This document shows, piece after piece, positions 13,201 through 21,053 of a stretch of DNA of 64,000 nucleotides. The stretch's first letter is position 1. Each line of letters begins with the position of its first letter. The notes under the pieces are model-generated. The model saw nothing but the letters and a program-made list of their open reading frames with translations. It made no database searches and had not been told where the DNA came from. Location of the stretch: NCBI GenBank assembly GCA_023391285.1, contig JAEWBF010000048.1, forward strand, positions 1 through 64,000, in the 5' to 3' direction. This stretch comes from Verrucomicrobiota bacterium (GTDB lineage Bacteria; Verrucomicrobiota; Verrucomicrobiia; Opitutales; Opitutaceae). The position numbers were made by a program, and so were the translations under genes.

Positions 13201-13688
13201 CGGAACTGCGGAGGAAAGCCGGGGGCGAATTCGCTGACGGCGGTGGTGCCATCGGCAGCGATCAGACCGAGATATTCGCCGTCGGCGGAGAGACCGTAGC
13301 TGGTATGGAGCGGCTGGCCGGGGGTGCGGCGGTTTTTATCGGAGGCGTAGACGAGAAGGTAGCCGTTGGCGGGAATGGAAACGGCGGGGAACTGCCATTT
13401 GGTTTTGTTGCTCGCGTCGTCGGTGAGATACCAGCCATCGAGACTGACGGCGCTCGTATCCGGATTATGGATCTCGATCCAATCGGAGTAGTCGCCGTCT
13501 TCGTCGGCGTGCGTCGTGCGATTGGACGCCATGAACTCGGTGAGGACCGGTGCGGCGGGAGTGAAGGCGGCGGACGAGAGAAAAAGAAGCGCGAAGAGAG
13601 AGCGGAAAAGAAGTGCGGGTGGGGTGGGTTGACGTCGGCCGAAAGGTTGGTGGGAGGGTGGGAGGAGTGGGTTTGGCCGATGGTTCAT
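10215..13688 (-). CDS. Secreted lamin-tail / CotH-kinase domain protein, paralog 2
   Basis: Exported 1157-aa protein. ATG at 13688 is preferred because it gives a basic N-terminus followed by a hydrophobic signal (LFRSLFALLFLSSAAFTPAA). Order: lamin-tail domain (about 45-180, LTEFMASN..DWIEIHNPD..LDGWYLTD), chitobiase C-terminal-like beta domain (about 200-290), CotH domain (about 300-680: VRGFSSALFPKKSYNLEL, FDRPAVRNAYIYALSN, LWDFDRAMGSNDG), an Ig-like domain (about 830-910) and two tandem roughly 120-aa repeats (SRAEVSTGESVLIAGF..LARAVGPALATQG; SSRARVRPGENILIGG..LLRAVGPALTAQG). CotH proteins include atypical secreted kinases; whether this one phosphorylates anything is unknown. Lies 93 bp behind its paralog. 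Confidence 0.85.
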   Translation of the reverse strand: MNHRPNPLLPPSHQPFGRRQPTPPALLFRSLFALLFLSSAAFTPAAPVLTEFMASNRTTHADEDGDYSDWIEIHNPDTSAVSLDGWYLTDDASNKTKWQFPAVSIPANGYLLVYASDKNRRTPGQPLHTSYGLSADGEYLGLIAADGTTAVSEFAPGFPPQFRDVSYGITQPTNANETPQIGFFSTPTPGARNGDASTLTIVETITFSAPSGPFLNQLSLELIGATADQKIRYTIVSPSPAGAEIPAPTATSQEYIGPILLADSAIISAAIFSADGARRGLVSTQHYVKTAADVAHFSSQIPIMVLDGHGFGDLENDDIKHPAWLHIFEPIDGEATLDLPTFSTRLTAKVRGFSSALFPKKSYNLELWDNSGAKRSQPLLSLPEATDWAIVGPWHFDRPAVRNAYIYALSNRIGRWAPRTKFFELFFNWTDGVLSADDYRGIMVLTDRIKIDPERVDIVELSGSDNAAPDVTGGYLLKIDGADPDEFNFVTDRGLPLPAYGSTIVVADPKLDKITPAQQSYIQDYIQDMEDALYADHAANWSTRRYLDFLDRDSWIDFHLLNVFTKNGDGLRRSSYFYKDRGGKLIAGPLWDFDRAMGSNDGDSRDLNVDSWGHGESIQLWTSGWWEVLTRDPDFLQSWVDRWQSLRRNEFADDQLTGLLDELAIAIGPEAGARDFAKWGYRSTFEAEITHLREWLVRRARWIDQQFVATPSVALDGNELVITPPPGAVLIYHPDGSDPRSSSGEPSAGAVTSTQTLRLPVGTSARVRAYRADLADLYPGSPWSAALVPSADDLRPPPSSADPISLRPFADRHVTANAGTSAVLGIAASGTGPFSYSWFKDGERIAHSNSPELTIENISTADAGLYTVEVYNGIDTVVSDPFSVEVKYGTTLAAIASRAEVSTGESVLIAGFVVEGTGTKRYLARAVGPALATQGVAQPLAAPTLRVFSRDGEEIASNTGWQNAPDAAVLPAIAEEIGAFPLPPASADSALLLDLQPGLYTLHAASSNSTSGVALAELYSLNEQSRPIALSSRARVRPGENILIGGVVIGGPAAQRLLLRAVGPALTAQGVAQPLPDPILEVVRNGTTLHTNDDWDSANTALVDAIAATGTLPFATGSKDAALLVELPPGSYTVLVKGKGSDEGVALVEIYTVPVED

Positions 13689-13781
13689 GATAAAAAAACG
13701 TCGTCTTCGCGCAGGTCGCGCGAACACGTGCGCGCGAGGCGAGCTCGCGCGCGGAGAAGAAAAGACGAAAAGGCGGGCCGT

Positions 13782-16700
13782 TCAGTCCGCGGCGGGTGGA
13801 ACGGCGTAAATTTCGACGAGCGCGACGCCTTCGGCGGAGTCTTTGCCTCTTACGAGGACGGTGTAGGCGCCGGGGTCGAGGTTGACGAGGAGGGCGGAGT
13901 CCTTGCTGCCGGCAGCGAATGGGGCCGTGCCGGTGGCGGCGAAAGCGGCGGCGAGGTCGCTCGCGTTGTTGCCAGATTCCCAATCGTCATTGGTGTGAAG
14001 CGCGGTGCCGTTGCGCACGACCTCGAGGACGGGATCGGCGAGCGGTTGGGCGACGCCTTGTGCGGCGAGGGCGGGGCCGACGGCGCGGAAGAGAACGCGT
14101 TGAGGGGCGTCGCCGGAAATCGCGACGCCGCCGATGAGGATGTTTTCGCCGGGGCGAACGCGGGCGCGGGAGGAAAGCGCGATGGGGCTGCTTTGTTCGT
14201 TGAGCGCGTAGAGCTCGGCGAGGGCGACTCCGGAGGCGCTGCCGGTGGCCGACGCGTGCAAGGTGTAGAGACCGGGATCGAGCTCGAGCGCGAGGGCGGA
14301 GTCGGCGCTGCCGGGCGCGAGTGCGAAGGCGCCGACCTGTTGGGCGAGCGCGGGAAGTTCGTTCGCGTTGGGAGCGTTTTGCCAGCCGGCGTTGGTGGCG
14401 ATTTCCGTGCCCGTGCTCGAGAAGACACGCAGCACAGGGGCGGCGAGCGGTTGATTGACGCCTTGCGCGGCGAGGGCGGGGCCGACGGCGCGGGCGAGGA
14501 AGCGTTTCTTGCCGCTGCCCTCGACGACGAAGCCGGCGATCAGGACATTTTCGCCGCCGCTGACTTCGGCGCGCGAGGCGATGGCGGCGAGACGTGCGGT
14601 GCCATCGATGTCGACGATGAACGGAATGTCGACAGCCACGCCGGCGGTGAGGATGCGCAGCGTGTAGGTGCCGATGCGAGATGCTCCGATGTTCGGGAGA
14701 GCGAGCGAACGAGAGGTGGCGCCGGGGATTTCGACGCCGTTGAAGAACCACTGGTAAGTCGCACTCGAGTAGTGGCCGTGAGCGGTTTCGAGGGTGATGC
14801 TTTTCCCGACTGATGTTTCGATGCGGGTGCCGGCGGCGGGGAAGGGTGGCGGGAGGATTTGAACGGAGGAATCGGATGTGGGGATGACGAGGCGACTCCA
14901 CGGGCTTTCGGATGCGCCGTTGTCGTATCCACGCACGCGCAAGCCCGGCACACGCGGCATGAGTGCTTCGGAGCTGACGAAGTGGGTGCCTTGGGCCACT
15001 TCGCCGTTGGTGCCGCGGGGGTCGGTGCCATCGAGGGTAAAGGCGATGCGGGTGCCGGGGCTTGGGGTTACACGATAATGTGTGCCGTCGTCGCGGATGA
15101 TGGGCGTGGCGACGAACTGCTGGTCGATCCAGTTGGCGCGGAGGATGAGCCAGTCGCGAATGTGGGCGGTTTCGTCGGCGAAGGAGCCGAAGGCGCTGAC
15201 GTTTCCGGGCCAGCGCGCGGCGTCGCGGGCGGCGGCGGCGGTGCCGATTTCATCGGTGAAGCCTTGGACGATCGTGGCGATTTGCGAGTTGGAGAAGGTG
15301 TTGAGGCGAAGGCTTTGCCAGCGGTCGATCCACGCTTGTTTGAAGTCGGGATCGCGGGAGAGGACGCCCCACCAGCCGGTGTTCCAGTATTCGATGGCGA
15401 GACCTTGAGAGGTGAACTTCGTGGGGTGCCAGGTATCCCAGTCGTCGTCGCGAGGATCGTAGGAATCCATGGAACGATCGAAGTCCCAGACGGGACCGGC
15501 GAAGAGTTTTTCGCCGCGGGGTTTGGTGAAATAGGTGCTGCGCCAGAACGAGTCGGTGTTTTTGAGGAAAACGTGGATGAGGTGATGGTCGACCCAGGAG
15601 GCACGATCGATGTAGTCGAGGTAGCGGCGCGTCGCGAAGTTGTCGGCGAGGTCGGCGTAGAGCGCGTCCTCCATGTCCTGGATGTAGCCCTTGATGTAGG
15701 CCTGCTGTTCGGGGGCGAGGTCGGGGATCTTGGGTTCTTCGACCTGCATGAGGGAGCCGTCGCCCTCGGGGAGGTTGCGCGTGGTGCGCCAGGAAAGCTT
15801 TTCGGGGTCTTCGTCGTCGATCCGGAGGAAGTAGCCGCCGGTGATGGAATCGGGATCGATGTCGTCGGAATCGATTTCCTCGACGTCGACGCGATTGGGG
15901 TCGAGTTCGAGTTTATCGGTGAGGACGTAGATGCCGTTGTAGTCGGTGGCGTCGAGGAGGCCGCCGTTGGAATTGAGGAAGAGTTCGACGAGCTTGGTGC
16001 GCGGAGCCCAGTGGCCCATGCGGCGGAACAGGTCGTAGGCGAGAACGTTGCGGATGTAGGAGCGGTCGTATTCGTAAGGACCGACGATGTTCCAGTCTTC
16101 GGCGGCGGTGAGGCCGAGGAGCGGGAGGACGTTGTCGGCGCCGGTGTTGTCGATCAGGTCGAACTTGAAGCTCTTCTTCGGGAAGAAGGACGAGGTGGAG
16201 CCGCGAACGGTGAATTCCATGGCGCTCACCTGTGCGGGCGTCGAGGTGAGCGTGGTGGTGCCGCTCGCGTTGGGCATGAACGTGTAGAGCCAGCCGTTGC
16301 GATCGATTTCGTCTTTCACCATCGGGCCGAAGCCGTGGTTATCGATGACGACGAGAGGGAGTTGGCTGGTGAAGGTGTCGACGCGGTTGGAGGTGGAATC
16401 GTCGATTTTGATGTATTGGGCGGAGGCGACGGGGCCGCGGCGGGTGTCGTCGGCTGAGAAGACGGCGGCGCGAAGAATGTAGGAACGATCGAGCGGAAGA
16501 GGGGCGGAGTAGATGGGGGAGGTGGCGGTGGGCTCGGGAACGGTGGCGCCGGAGGCGGACGGTTCGGCGAGCACGTAGCGGATTTTTTGGTCGGCGCCGG
16601 CACCGGAGAGAGAAACGGTGGGCGAACCGGTGAAGAGGCCGGAGGAGCGGGAGAGCGTGACGGTTTCGCTGATGATGAGGGAATCGGCGCCGCCGTTGCG

Positions 16701-17198
16701 GGCACCGGGGGTGGGTGTGACGAAGAAGCCGAAGCGCGGCGTTTCACTGCCGCCGGTGGGCTGAGTGATACCGTAGGATTGGTCGTCGGCGTGGGGCGGG
16801 TAGGAAGGGGCGTATTCGAAGGCGACGGTGGCGCCGTCGGGTTGGATCAGGCCCAGGTATTCGCCACCGGCGGACAGGCTCCAACTGGCGTGGAGCGGGT
16901 TAGCGGGATCGCGGCGGTTTTTCGAGGAGGCGAAAACGACGAGGTAGCCGTCGGCGGGTATGCTGACGGCGGGGAACTGCCATTTGGTTTTATTGCTGGC
17001 GGAGTCGGTGAGATACCAGCCGTCGAGGTTGAGCGGGGCGGCGTCCGGGTTGTGGATTTCGACCCAGTCGGAGAAATCGCCCTCTTCGTCGGCGAGCGTG
17101 GATTCGTTGGAGGCCATGAACTCCGTGATCACGGGGGCGGCCGACAAGGCGCAGGTGAAGGTGAAGAGGAGAGCGAAGTGGAGTCGAAGGTGACGCAT
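13782..17198 (-). CDS. Secreted lamin-tail / CotH-kinase domain protein, paralog 1
   Basis: Exported 1138-aa protein with the same order as its downstream neighbour: signal peptide (MRHLRLHFALLFTFTCALSA), lamin-tail domain, chitobiase-like beta domain, CotH domain (VRGSTSSFFPKKSFKFDL, YDRSYIRNVLAYDLFRR, VWDFDRSMDSYDPRDDDWD), a linking beta domain (DGVEIPGA region) and two C-terminal roughly 120-aa repeats. The last about 250 residues are the best conserved between the two paralogs. I set the start at ATG 17198, since the in-frame upstream extension has no signal peptide and runs through non-coding-looking DNA. The C-terminal repeat pair may serve cell-surface attachment or secretion; that is inference only. 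Confidence 0.85.
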   Translation of the reverse strand: MRHLRLHFALLFTFTCALSAAPVITEFMASNESTLADEEGDFSDWVEIHNPDAAPLNLDGWYLTDSASNKTKWQFPAVSIPADGYLVVFASSKNRRDPANPLHASWSLSAGGEYLGLIQPDGATVAFEYAPSYPPHADDQSYGITQPTGGSETPRFGFFVTPTPGARNGGADSLIISETVTLSRSSGLFTGSPTVSLSGAGADQKIRYVLAEPSASGATVPEPTATSPIYSAPLPLDRSYILRAAVFSADDTRRGPVASAQYIKIDDSTSNRVDTFTSQLPLVVIDNHGFGPMVKDEIDRNGWLYTFMPNASGTTTLTSTPAQVSAMEFTVRGSTSSFFPKKSFKFDLIDNTGADNVLPLLGLTAAEDWNIVGPYEYDRSYIRNVLAYDLFRRMGHWAPRTKLVELFLNSNGGLLDATDYNGIYVLTDKLELDPNRVDVEEIDSDDIDPDSITGGYFLRIDDEDPEKLSWRTTRNLPEGDGSLMQVEEPKIPDLAPEQQAYIKGYIQDMEDALYADLADNFATRRYLDYIDRASWVDHHLIHVFLKNTDSFWRSTYFTKPRGEKLFAGPVWDFDRSMDSYDPRDDDWDTWHPTKFTSQGLAIEYWNTGWWGVLSRDPDFKQAWIDRWQSLRLNTFSNSQIATIVQGFTDEIGTAAAARDAARWPGNVSAFGSFADETAHIRDWLILRANWIDQQFVATPIIRDDGTHYRVTPSPGTRIAFTLDGTDPRGTNGEVAQGTHFVSSEALMPRVPGLRVRGYDNGASESPWSRLVIPTSDSSVQILPPPFPAAGTRIETSVGKSITLETAHGHYSSATYQWFFNGVEIPGATSRSLALPNIGASRIGTYTLRILTAGVAVDIPFIVDIDGTARLAAIASRAEVSGGENVLIAGFVVEGSGKKRFLARAVGPALAAQGVNQPLAAPVLRVFSSTGTEIATNAGWQNAPNANELPALAQQVGAFALAPGSADSALALELDPGLYTLHASATGSASGVALAELYALNEQSSPIALSSRARVRPGENILIGGVAISGDAPQRVLFRAVGPALAAQGVAQPLADPVLEVVRNGTALHTNDDWESGNNASDLAAAFAATGTAPFAAGSKDSALLVNLDPGAYTVLVRGKDSAEGVALVEIYAVPPAAD

Positions 17199-17392
17199 GA
17201 CGTTTATTGGGAGATCGCTGACATCTCGACCGGCGGGAGGGTTCAACCCGCCACTCGCGGGCGATAAAAAGTATTCGTTAGTGCAAGCAAAGTATTTTTT
17301 GCGTGAGAAAGGGCATTTAGGAGGGGTTATCGGCGAGATGAGCGACGGAGATAGAAGCTGGCGCCGCGCGAGGTTACGTTGCACGTTTCCGC

Positions 17393-19147
17393 ATGGAAAA
17401 ACGGCGTTTTACGGAGTTGGGGCTTTCGGCGGAGATTTTGAAGGCGGTCGACAAGATGGGGTTTGAAGAAGCGTCGCCGATTCAGACCGCGGTCATTCCG
17501 GTCGCGATGACGGGGCGCGATGTGGTGGGGTTGTCGTCGACGGGTTCGGGGAAGACGGCGGCGTTTGCGATTCCGGCGATCGAAGGTGTCGACCCCAAGA
17601 CGCGCGGGGTGCAGGTGTTGGTGCTTTGTCCGACACGGGAGCTGGCGGTGCAGGTGGCGGAGGAGATGGGCAAGCTCGCGCATTTCAAACGCGGCGTGGC
17701 GGGGGTGCCGATTTATGGCGGGCAGAGTTACGAACGGCAGTTTCGCGCGCTGGCGGCGGGGGTGCAGGTGGTGATCGGCACGCCGGGGCGGGTGATGGAT
17801 CACATGGAACGCGGCACGCTGAAGTTGGAGACGTTGAAGCTGGTGGTGTTGGACGAAGCGGACCGGATGTTGGACATGGGATTCCGCGAGGACATCGAGA
17901 AGATCCTCTCGACGGTGCCGGAGACGCGGCAGCTATTTTTCTTTTCGGCGACGATGCCGCGGGCGATTCAGGATCTGATCAAGCGCTACTCACGCGATCC
18001 GGAGTGGGTGAAGATCGAAGCGGTGGCGCAGAATGCGCCGCAGGTGGAGCAGGTTTATTTCGAGGTGGATCGGCGGTCGAAGATCGAAGCGCTGACGCGA
18101 CTGATCGATGTGCACGATTTTCGCTATGGGATCATCTTCTGCAGCACGAAGGTGATGGTGGATGATCTGGAGGAGCATCTGCATTCGCGTGGTTATGCGA
18201 CGGATCGGCTGCATGGGGATATCTCGCAGGCGCAGCGCGATCGGGTGATGCAGAAATTCAGGGAGCGGAAGTTCGAATTTTTGGTGGCAACGGATGTGGC
18301 GGCGCGCGGGCTGGACGTGGACGACCTCGAGGTGGTGTTCAATTACGACCTGCCGAACGATGCGGAGGATTACACGCATCGCATTGGGCGGACGGGGCGT
18401 GCGGGGAAGTCGGGGCGGGCGTTCACGTTCGTGTCGGGGCAGGAGATCTACAAATTACAAAGCATGATGCGTTGGGCGAAGCTGAGCATTCGCCGGGGGA
18501 AAATCCCGTCGTTGGACGAAGTGGAGGAGGCGCGGACGAATGTATTCTTCGAGAAGATCCGTGCGACCCTGGATGCGAAGAAGTTCAAGCCGCACGACCG
18601 GATGATCGATCGGTTGTTGGATCAGGGGTATGCGAGCACGGAGATCTGCTCGGCGTTGATTCATCTGCTGCAGGGAGAGAATGCAGGGAAGCCGGCGAAG
18701 GCAGTGGAGGCGCCCGCGGCGGGGGAGAAGCCGAGGAAGGCGGCGCCGGCGTGGGCGAAGGCGGTGACGGAAAAAGCGGTGACGGATCAAGGAGAGAAGG
18801 CGGAAGGCGAGAGTCCGGACAGGCCGCCTGCGCTCCGAGAGGAGAAAGGGAAGAAATCGAAATACGAACGGCCGGCGCGAACGGGAAAGGAGCCGGGGAT
18901 GTCGACGATGTTTTTGAATGTGGGGCGGAAGCAACTCGTCACGCCGGCGGACATCGTCGGAAAGATTTCGGGGGTGATGCGGATGAGTGCGGACGTGGTC
19001 GGCGCGATCGATATCCATCAGCGGCATACGCTGGTGGATGTCGCGGAAGCGGAGGCGCCGGCGATGGTGAAGAAGCTGGCGGGGGTGAAGATAAAAGGGG
19101 TGGTGCTGGCGCCGGCGTTGGCGAGCGAAGACAACGCGCCTCGCTGA
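17393..19147 (+). CDS. DEAD-box RNA helicase with DbpA-type RNA-binding domain
   Basis: ATP-dependent RNA helicase, 584 aa. Motifs in order: Q motif (FTELGLS..MGFEEASPIQTAVIP), Walker A SSTGSGKT (about 46), PTRELA, GTPGR, DEAD (VVLDEADRMLDMGF), SAT (FFSATMP), then the second RecA lobe with TDVAARGLDV and HRIGRTGR. A low-complexity Lys/Glu/Pro linker (about 430-500) leads to a C-terminal domain (MSTMFLNVGRKQLVTPADIVGKI) that resembles the DbpA RNA-binding domain. A role in ribosome assembly or cold-shock RNA remodelling is likely from family knowledge. The 193-bp upstream gap holds an AT-rich patch (about 17264-17305) that probably carries its promoter and that of the divergent CotH gene. Confidence 0.92.
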   Translation: MEKRRFTELGLSAEILKAVDKMGFEEASPIQTAVIPVAMTGRDVVGLSSTGSGKTAAFAIPAIEGVDPKTRGVQVLVLCPTRELAVQVAEEMGKLAHFKRGVAGVPIYGGQSYERQFRALAAGVQVVIGTPGRVMDHMERGTLKLETLKLVVLDEADRMLDMGFREDIEKILSTVPETRQLFFFSATMPRAIQDLIKRYSRDPEWVKIEAVAQNAPQVEQVYFEVDRRSKIEALTRLIDVHDFRYGIIFCSTKVMVDDLEEHLHSRGYATDRLHGDISQAQRDRVMQKFRERKFEFLVATDVAARGLDVDDLEVVFNYDLPNDAEDYTHRIGRTGRAGKSGRAFTFVSGQEIYKLQSMMRWAKLSIRRGKIPSLDEVEEARTNVFFEKIRATLDAKKFKPHDRMIDRLLDQGYASTEICSALIHLLQGENAGKPAKAVEAPAAGEKPRKAAPAWAKAVTEKAVTDQGEKAEGESPDRPPALREEKGKKSKYERPARTGKEPGMSTMFLNVGRKQLVTPADIVGKISGVMRMSADVVGAIDIHQRHTLVDVAEAEAPAMVKKLAGVKIKGVVLAPALASEDNAPR

Positions 19148-19162
19148 GCGAGGCGTGAAGCT

Positions 19163-19275
19163 CCAAGGACCAAGATCCAAGCTCCAGAGAAACCCTCGAA
19201 TCCAAACTTCGGATCGGTTGGGTGGGTTTTGGGAGTTGGGCGTTCTCTGGAGCTTGGATGTTGGAGCTTGGATCT
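19163..19275. repeat. Inverted-repeat element built of 7-nt CCAAGNN units
   Basis: Left arm of 7-nt units (CCAAGGA, CCAAGAT, CCAAGCT, CCAGAGA), right arm of units starting TGGAGCT/TGGATGT. Segments 19173-19191 and 19243-19261 are reverse complements at 18 of 19 positions. Same architecture as the CAC-repeat elements, different sequence. Lies between the helicase and HNH genes. Confidence 0.75.
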
Positions 19276-19347
19276 TCTCGCGCGGAGAGCGAGCGGGGCG
19301 GCGACCTTGACAGTCGGTGAGGGAGGCGATTATTGCCGTGGCCCCGT

Positions 19348-19965
19348 ATGGAAGCGGCGCTCGATCAACCGGTGCTGGTTTTGAATCGCCTATGGCAGGC
19401 GGTGAACGTGATCGGCGCGAAACGCGCGTTTGGGTTGCTGGCGCGGGGGCATGCACAGGTGGTGCATCATCAGGACGACGATTTCCGGACGTTCGCGTTG
19501 ATGGATTGGATCGATTTCTCGCGTCACAATCCCCCCTTGGCGGAGTTGGAAATGGTGCGCACGCCGAGCCGAACGATTCGGCTGCCGCGGGTGATCCTGC
19601 TCACGTTTTTCGACAAGCTGCCGTGCAAGGAGCTGAAGCTGACGCGCAACAACATCTTCGAGCGCGACAAGAACGCGTGTCAGTATTGCGCGCGGGTGTT
19701 GCCGCGCGAGCAGCTGAATCTCGATCACGTGATCCCGCGCGATTACGGTGGGAAGACGACGTGGGAGAACATCGTTTGCTCGTGCATCAAATGTAATACG
19801 AAGAAGGCGAACCGGCTGCCGCACGAGGCGCACATGCGGTTGATCCGAAAGCCGGTGCGGCCGAAATGGCGGCCGGTGATCTCGCTCGTGCTGGGCACGC
19901 AACATCGCGAGATGTGGAAGGATTTTCTCGATCTGGCGTATTGGAATGTAGAGCTCGACGAGTGA
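19348..19965 (+). CDS. HNH endonuclease family protein
   Basis: 205 aa. The C-terminal half has a complete HNH/zinc pattern: CQYCARVLPREQLNLDHVIPRDYGGKTTWENIVCSCIKCN, with the two CxxC pairs binding zinc and D-H-V-I-P as the catalytic region, followed by N-K-K-A-N. The N-terminal half (VLVLNRLWQAVNVIGAKRAFGLL) matches stand-alone chromosomal HNH proteins found widely in environmental bacteria, whose role is not settled. It is not linked to a phage or restriction system here. ATG 19348 fits the family start better than TTG 19333. Confidence 0.85.
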   Translation: MEAALDQPVLVLNRLWQAVNVIGAKRAFGLLARGHAQVVHHQDDDFRTFALMDWIDFSRHNPPLAELEMVRTPSRTIRLPRVILLTFFDKLPCKELKLTRNNIFERDKNACQYCARVLPREQLNLDHVIPRDYGGKTTWENIVCSCIKCNTKKANRLPHEAHMRLIRKPVRPKWRPVISLVLGTQHREMWKDFLDLAYWNVELDE

Positions 19966-20068
19966 TCCGAGAGCTGGGCGCCGCCGCAAAAGGAGGAAAT
20001 CCTGGGCGGGCAATTTAACGGGATTCTGACGTTTGTTTTGGGGCGGGCGGCGAAATCGCGCCGATCAA

Positions 20069-20217
20069 GAGAGTGCGTTTCGTGAAGCTGCTGGCAGCAA
20101 CGCGAGGCGCGCCGCGCTCTCATGGGGTGCGGTTCAGAGAATTCCCTGTTTGGGGAATTCGGGGCCAACAGGACTGGTTCATCGCACCGGGGACGCATGT
20201 GCTCCGGTGCGATTTTT
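20069..20217 (+). ncRNA. Structured leader with competing stem, upstream of ACT-domain gene
   Basis: Within the roughly 315-bp gap after the HNH gene. Visible stems: GAGAGTGCG (20069-) with CGCGCTCTC, allowing one G-U pair; GAATTCCC..GGGGAATTC; and the terminator below. GGTGCG at 20126-20131 can pair with CGCACC at 20183-20188, the same bases used by the left arm of the terminator, so a terminator/antiterminator choice is possible. I do not recognise a known riboswitch class. It may instead be a free small RNA ending at the terminator. Confidence 0.45.
20181..20217 (+). terminator. Perfect intrinsic terminator before the ACT-domain gene
   Basis: A perfect 10-bp stem (ATCGCACCGG / CCGGTGCGAT), 13-nt loop, then TTTTT. 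It ends 63 nt before the downstream ATG, in the same orientation, which is an attenuator-like position. Confidence 0.8.
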
Positions 20218-20280
20218 GCGTGATCGATTGGGATGCACTCGGAGTTTGCGGCTGCGGGTGCCGCCCTTCAGCGTGCGGGG

Positions 20281-20805
20281 ATGCTGACGACTCTTGTGAT
20301 GACGGTGATCGGCGCGGATCGGCCCGGTTTGGTGCAGTTGGTGGCGGCCTGTGTGGCGGATCACGGCGGCAACTGGCTTGAGAGCAGAATGTGTCGTTTG
20401 GGCGGGCAGTTCGCGGGCATTCTCCGCGTGGAAGTGGAACAGGCGCGGTCGGCGGAGTTGAACCGTGCGTTGGACGAGTTGAAAGGCTCGGGGCTGCGCG
20501 TGATCGTGCACGCTGAAGAGGTGGCAGGTGTGCCGGGGCGTGGATCACTGGCGGTGCTGGACGTGGTCGGGCACGATCGGCCCGGGATTTTGCGGAGCGT
20601 GTCGAGCGTGCTGGCGTCGCACGGAATGAACGTGGAAGAGCTGGCGTCGGAGCGCGTGAGTGCGCCGATGGGTGGCGGAACCTTGTTCCAGGCGCACGCG
20701 TTGGTGCTGGTGCCGGAGGACGTGAAACTCGCGAACGTGCGCGAGGATTTGGAGAAGATTGCCGGCGACCTGATGGTGGACCTGCGGTTGCAGCCGAAGG
20801 TGTAG
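20281..20805 (+). CDS. Double ACT-domain protein, GcvR-like regulator
   Basis: 174 aa, made of two ACT modules: MTVIGADRPGLVQLVAACVADHGGNWLESRM (about 7-80) and LDVVGHDRPGILRSVSSVLASHGMNVEELAS (about 88-165). This layout matches GcvR, the glycine-cleavage transcriptional regulator that acts by protein contact rather than DNA binding, and related amino-acid-sensing proteins. No catalytic domain is attached. ATG 20281 is preferred; ATG 20233 in frame would add 16 residues. A perfect intrinsic terminator lies just upstream, so expression may be set by attenuation. The ligand is unknown. Confidence 0.8.
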   Translation: MLTTLVMTVIGADRPGLVQLVAACVADHGGNWLESRMCRLGGQFAGILRVEVEQARSAELNRALDELKGSGLRVIVHAEEVAGVPGRGSLAVLDVVGHDRPGILRSVSSVLASHGMNVEELASERVSAPMGGGTLFQAHALVLVPEDVKLANVREDLEKIAGDLMVDLRLQPKV

Positions 20806-20819
20806 TGGGGGCGGACGTT

Positions 20820-20846
20820 TATTAGCCCGACGCGGACGCCGGGCTC
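20820..20846. repeat. GC palindrome after the ACT-domain gene
   Basis: AGCCCG and CGGGCT flank a 10-nt loop, then CCGCCTAG. It belongs to the loose class of short GC palindromes followed by C-T-A found at many gene ends here, and may terminate the convergent transcripts. Confidence 0.4.
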
Positions 20847-20849
20847 CGC

Positions 20850-21047
20850 CTAGGAAAATTTCTGACGGAGGAGGAGCCAGAGGACGGCGGCGAGGACGAG
20901 GTCGGTTGCGGCGATGAAGATTCGGATCGGGAGAATGAGTTTCGGCACCACGGTGAGCACGAGCGCGGCCATAACGATGAGCGCGACGATGACGATGATG
21001 ATGACGGCGCGTTGACGGGCGCGTTCGACGGCGGGGTCTTTGGACAT
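20850..21047 (-). CDS. Small two-helix membrane protein
   Basis: 65 aa, unrecognised. A charged N-terminus (MSKDPAVERARQRA) is followed by two hydrophobic segments (IIIVIVALIVMAALVLTVV and IRIFIAATDLVLAAVLWLLL) and a short basic tail. It starts 6 nt after the histidine kinase stop codon, so it is almost certainly co-transcribed and perhaps translationally coupled. A role in the kinase's membrane association is possible but unproven. Confidence 0.7.
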   Translation of the reverse strand: MSKDPAVERARQRAVIIIVIVALIVMAALVLTVVPKLILPIRIFIAATDLVLAAVLWLLLRQKFS

Positions 21048-21053
21048 GGGAAA

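Noticed and set aside
20069..20217. Assignment of the ACT leader to glycine, SAM or TPP riboswitches
   Set aside because: None of the conserved core motifs of those classes, as I remember them, is present.
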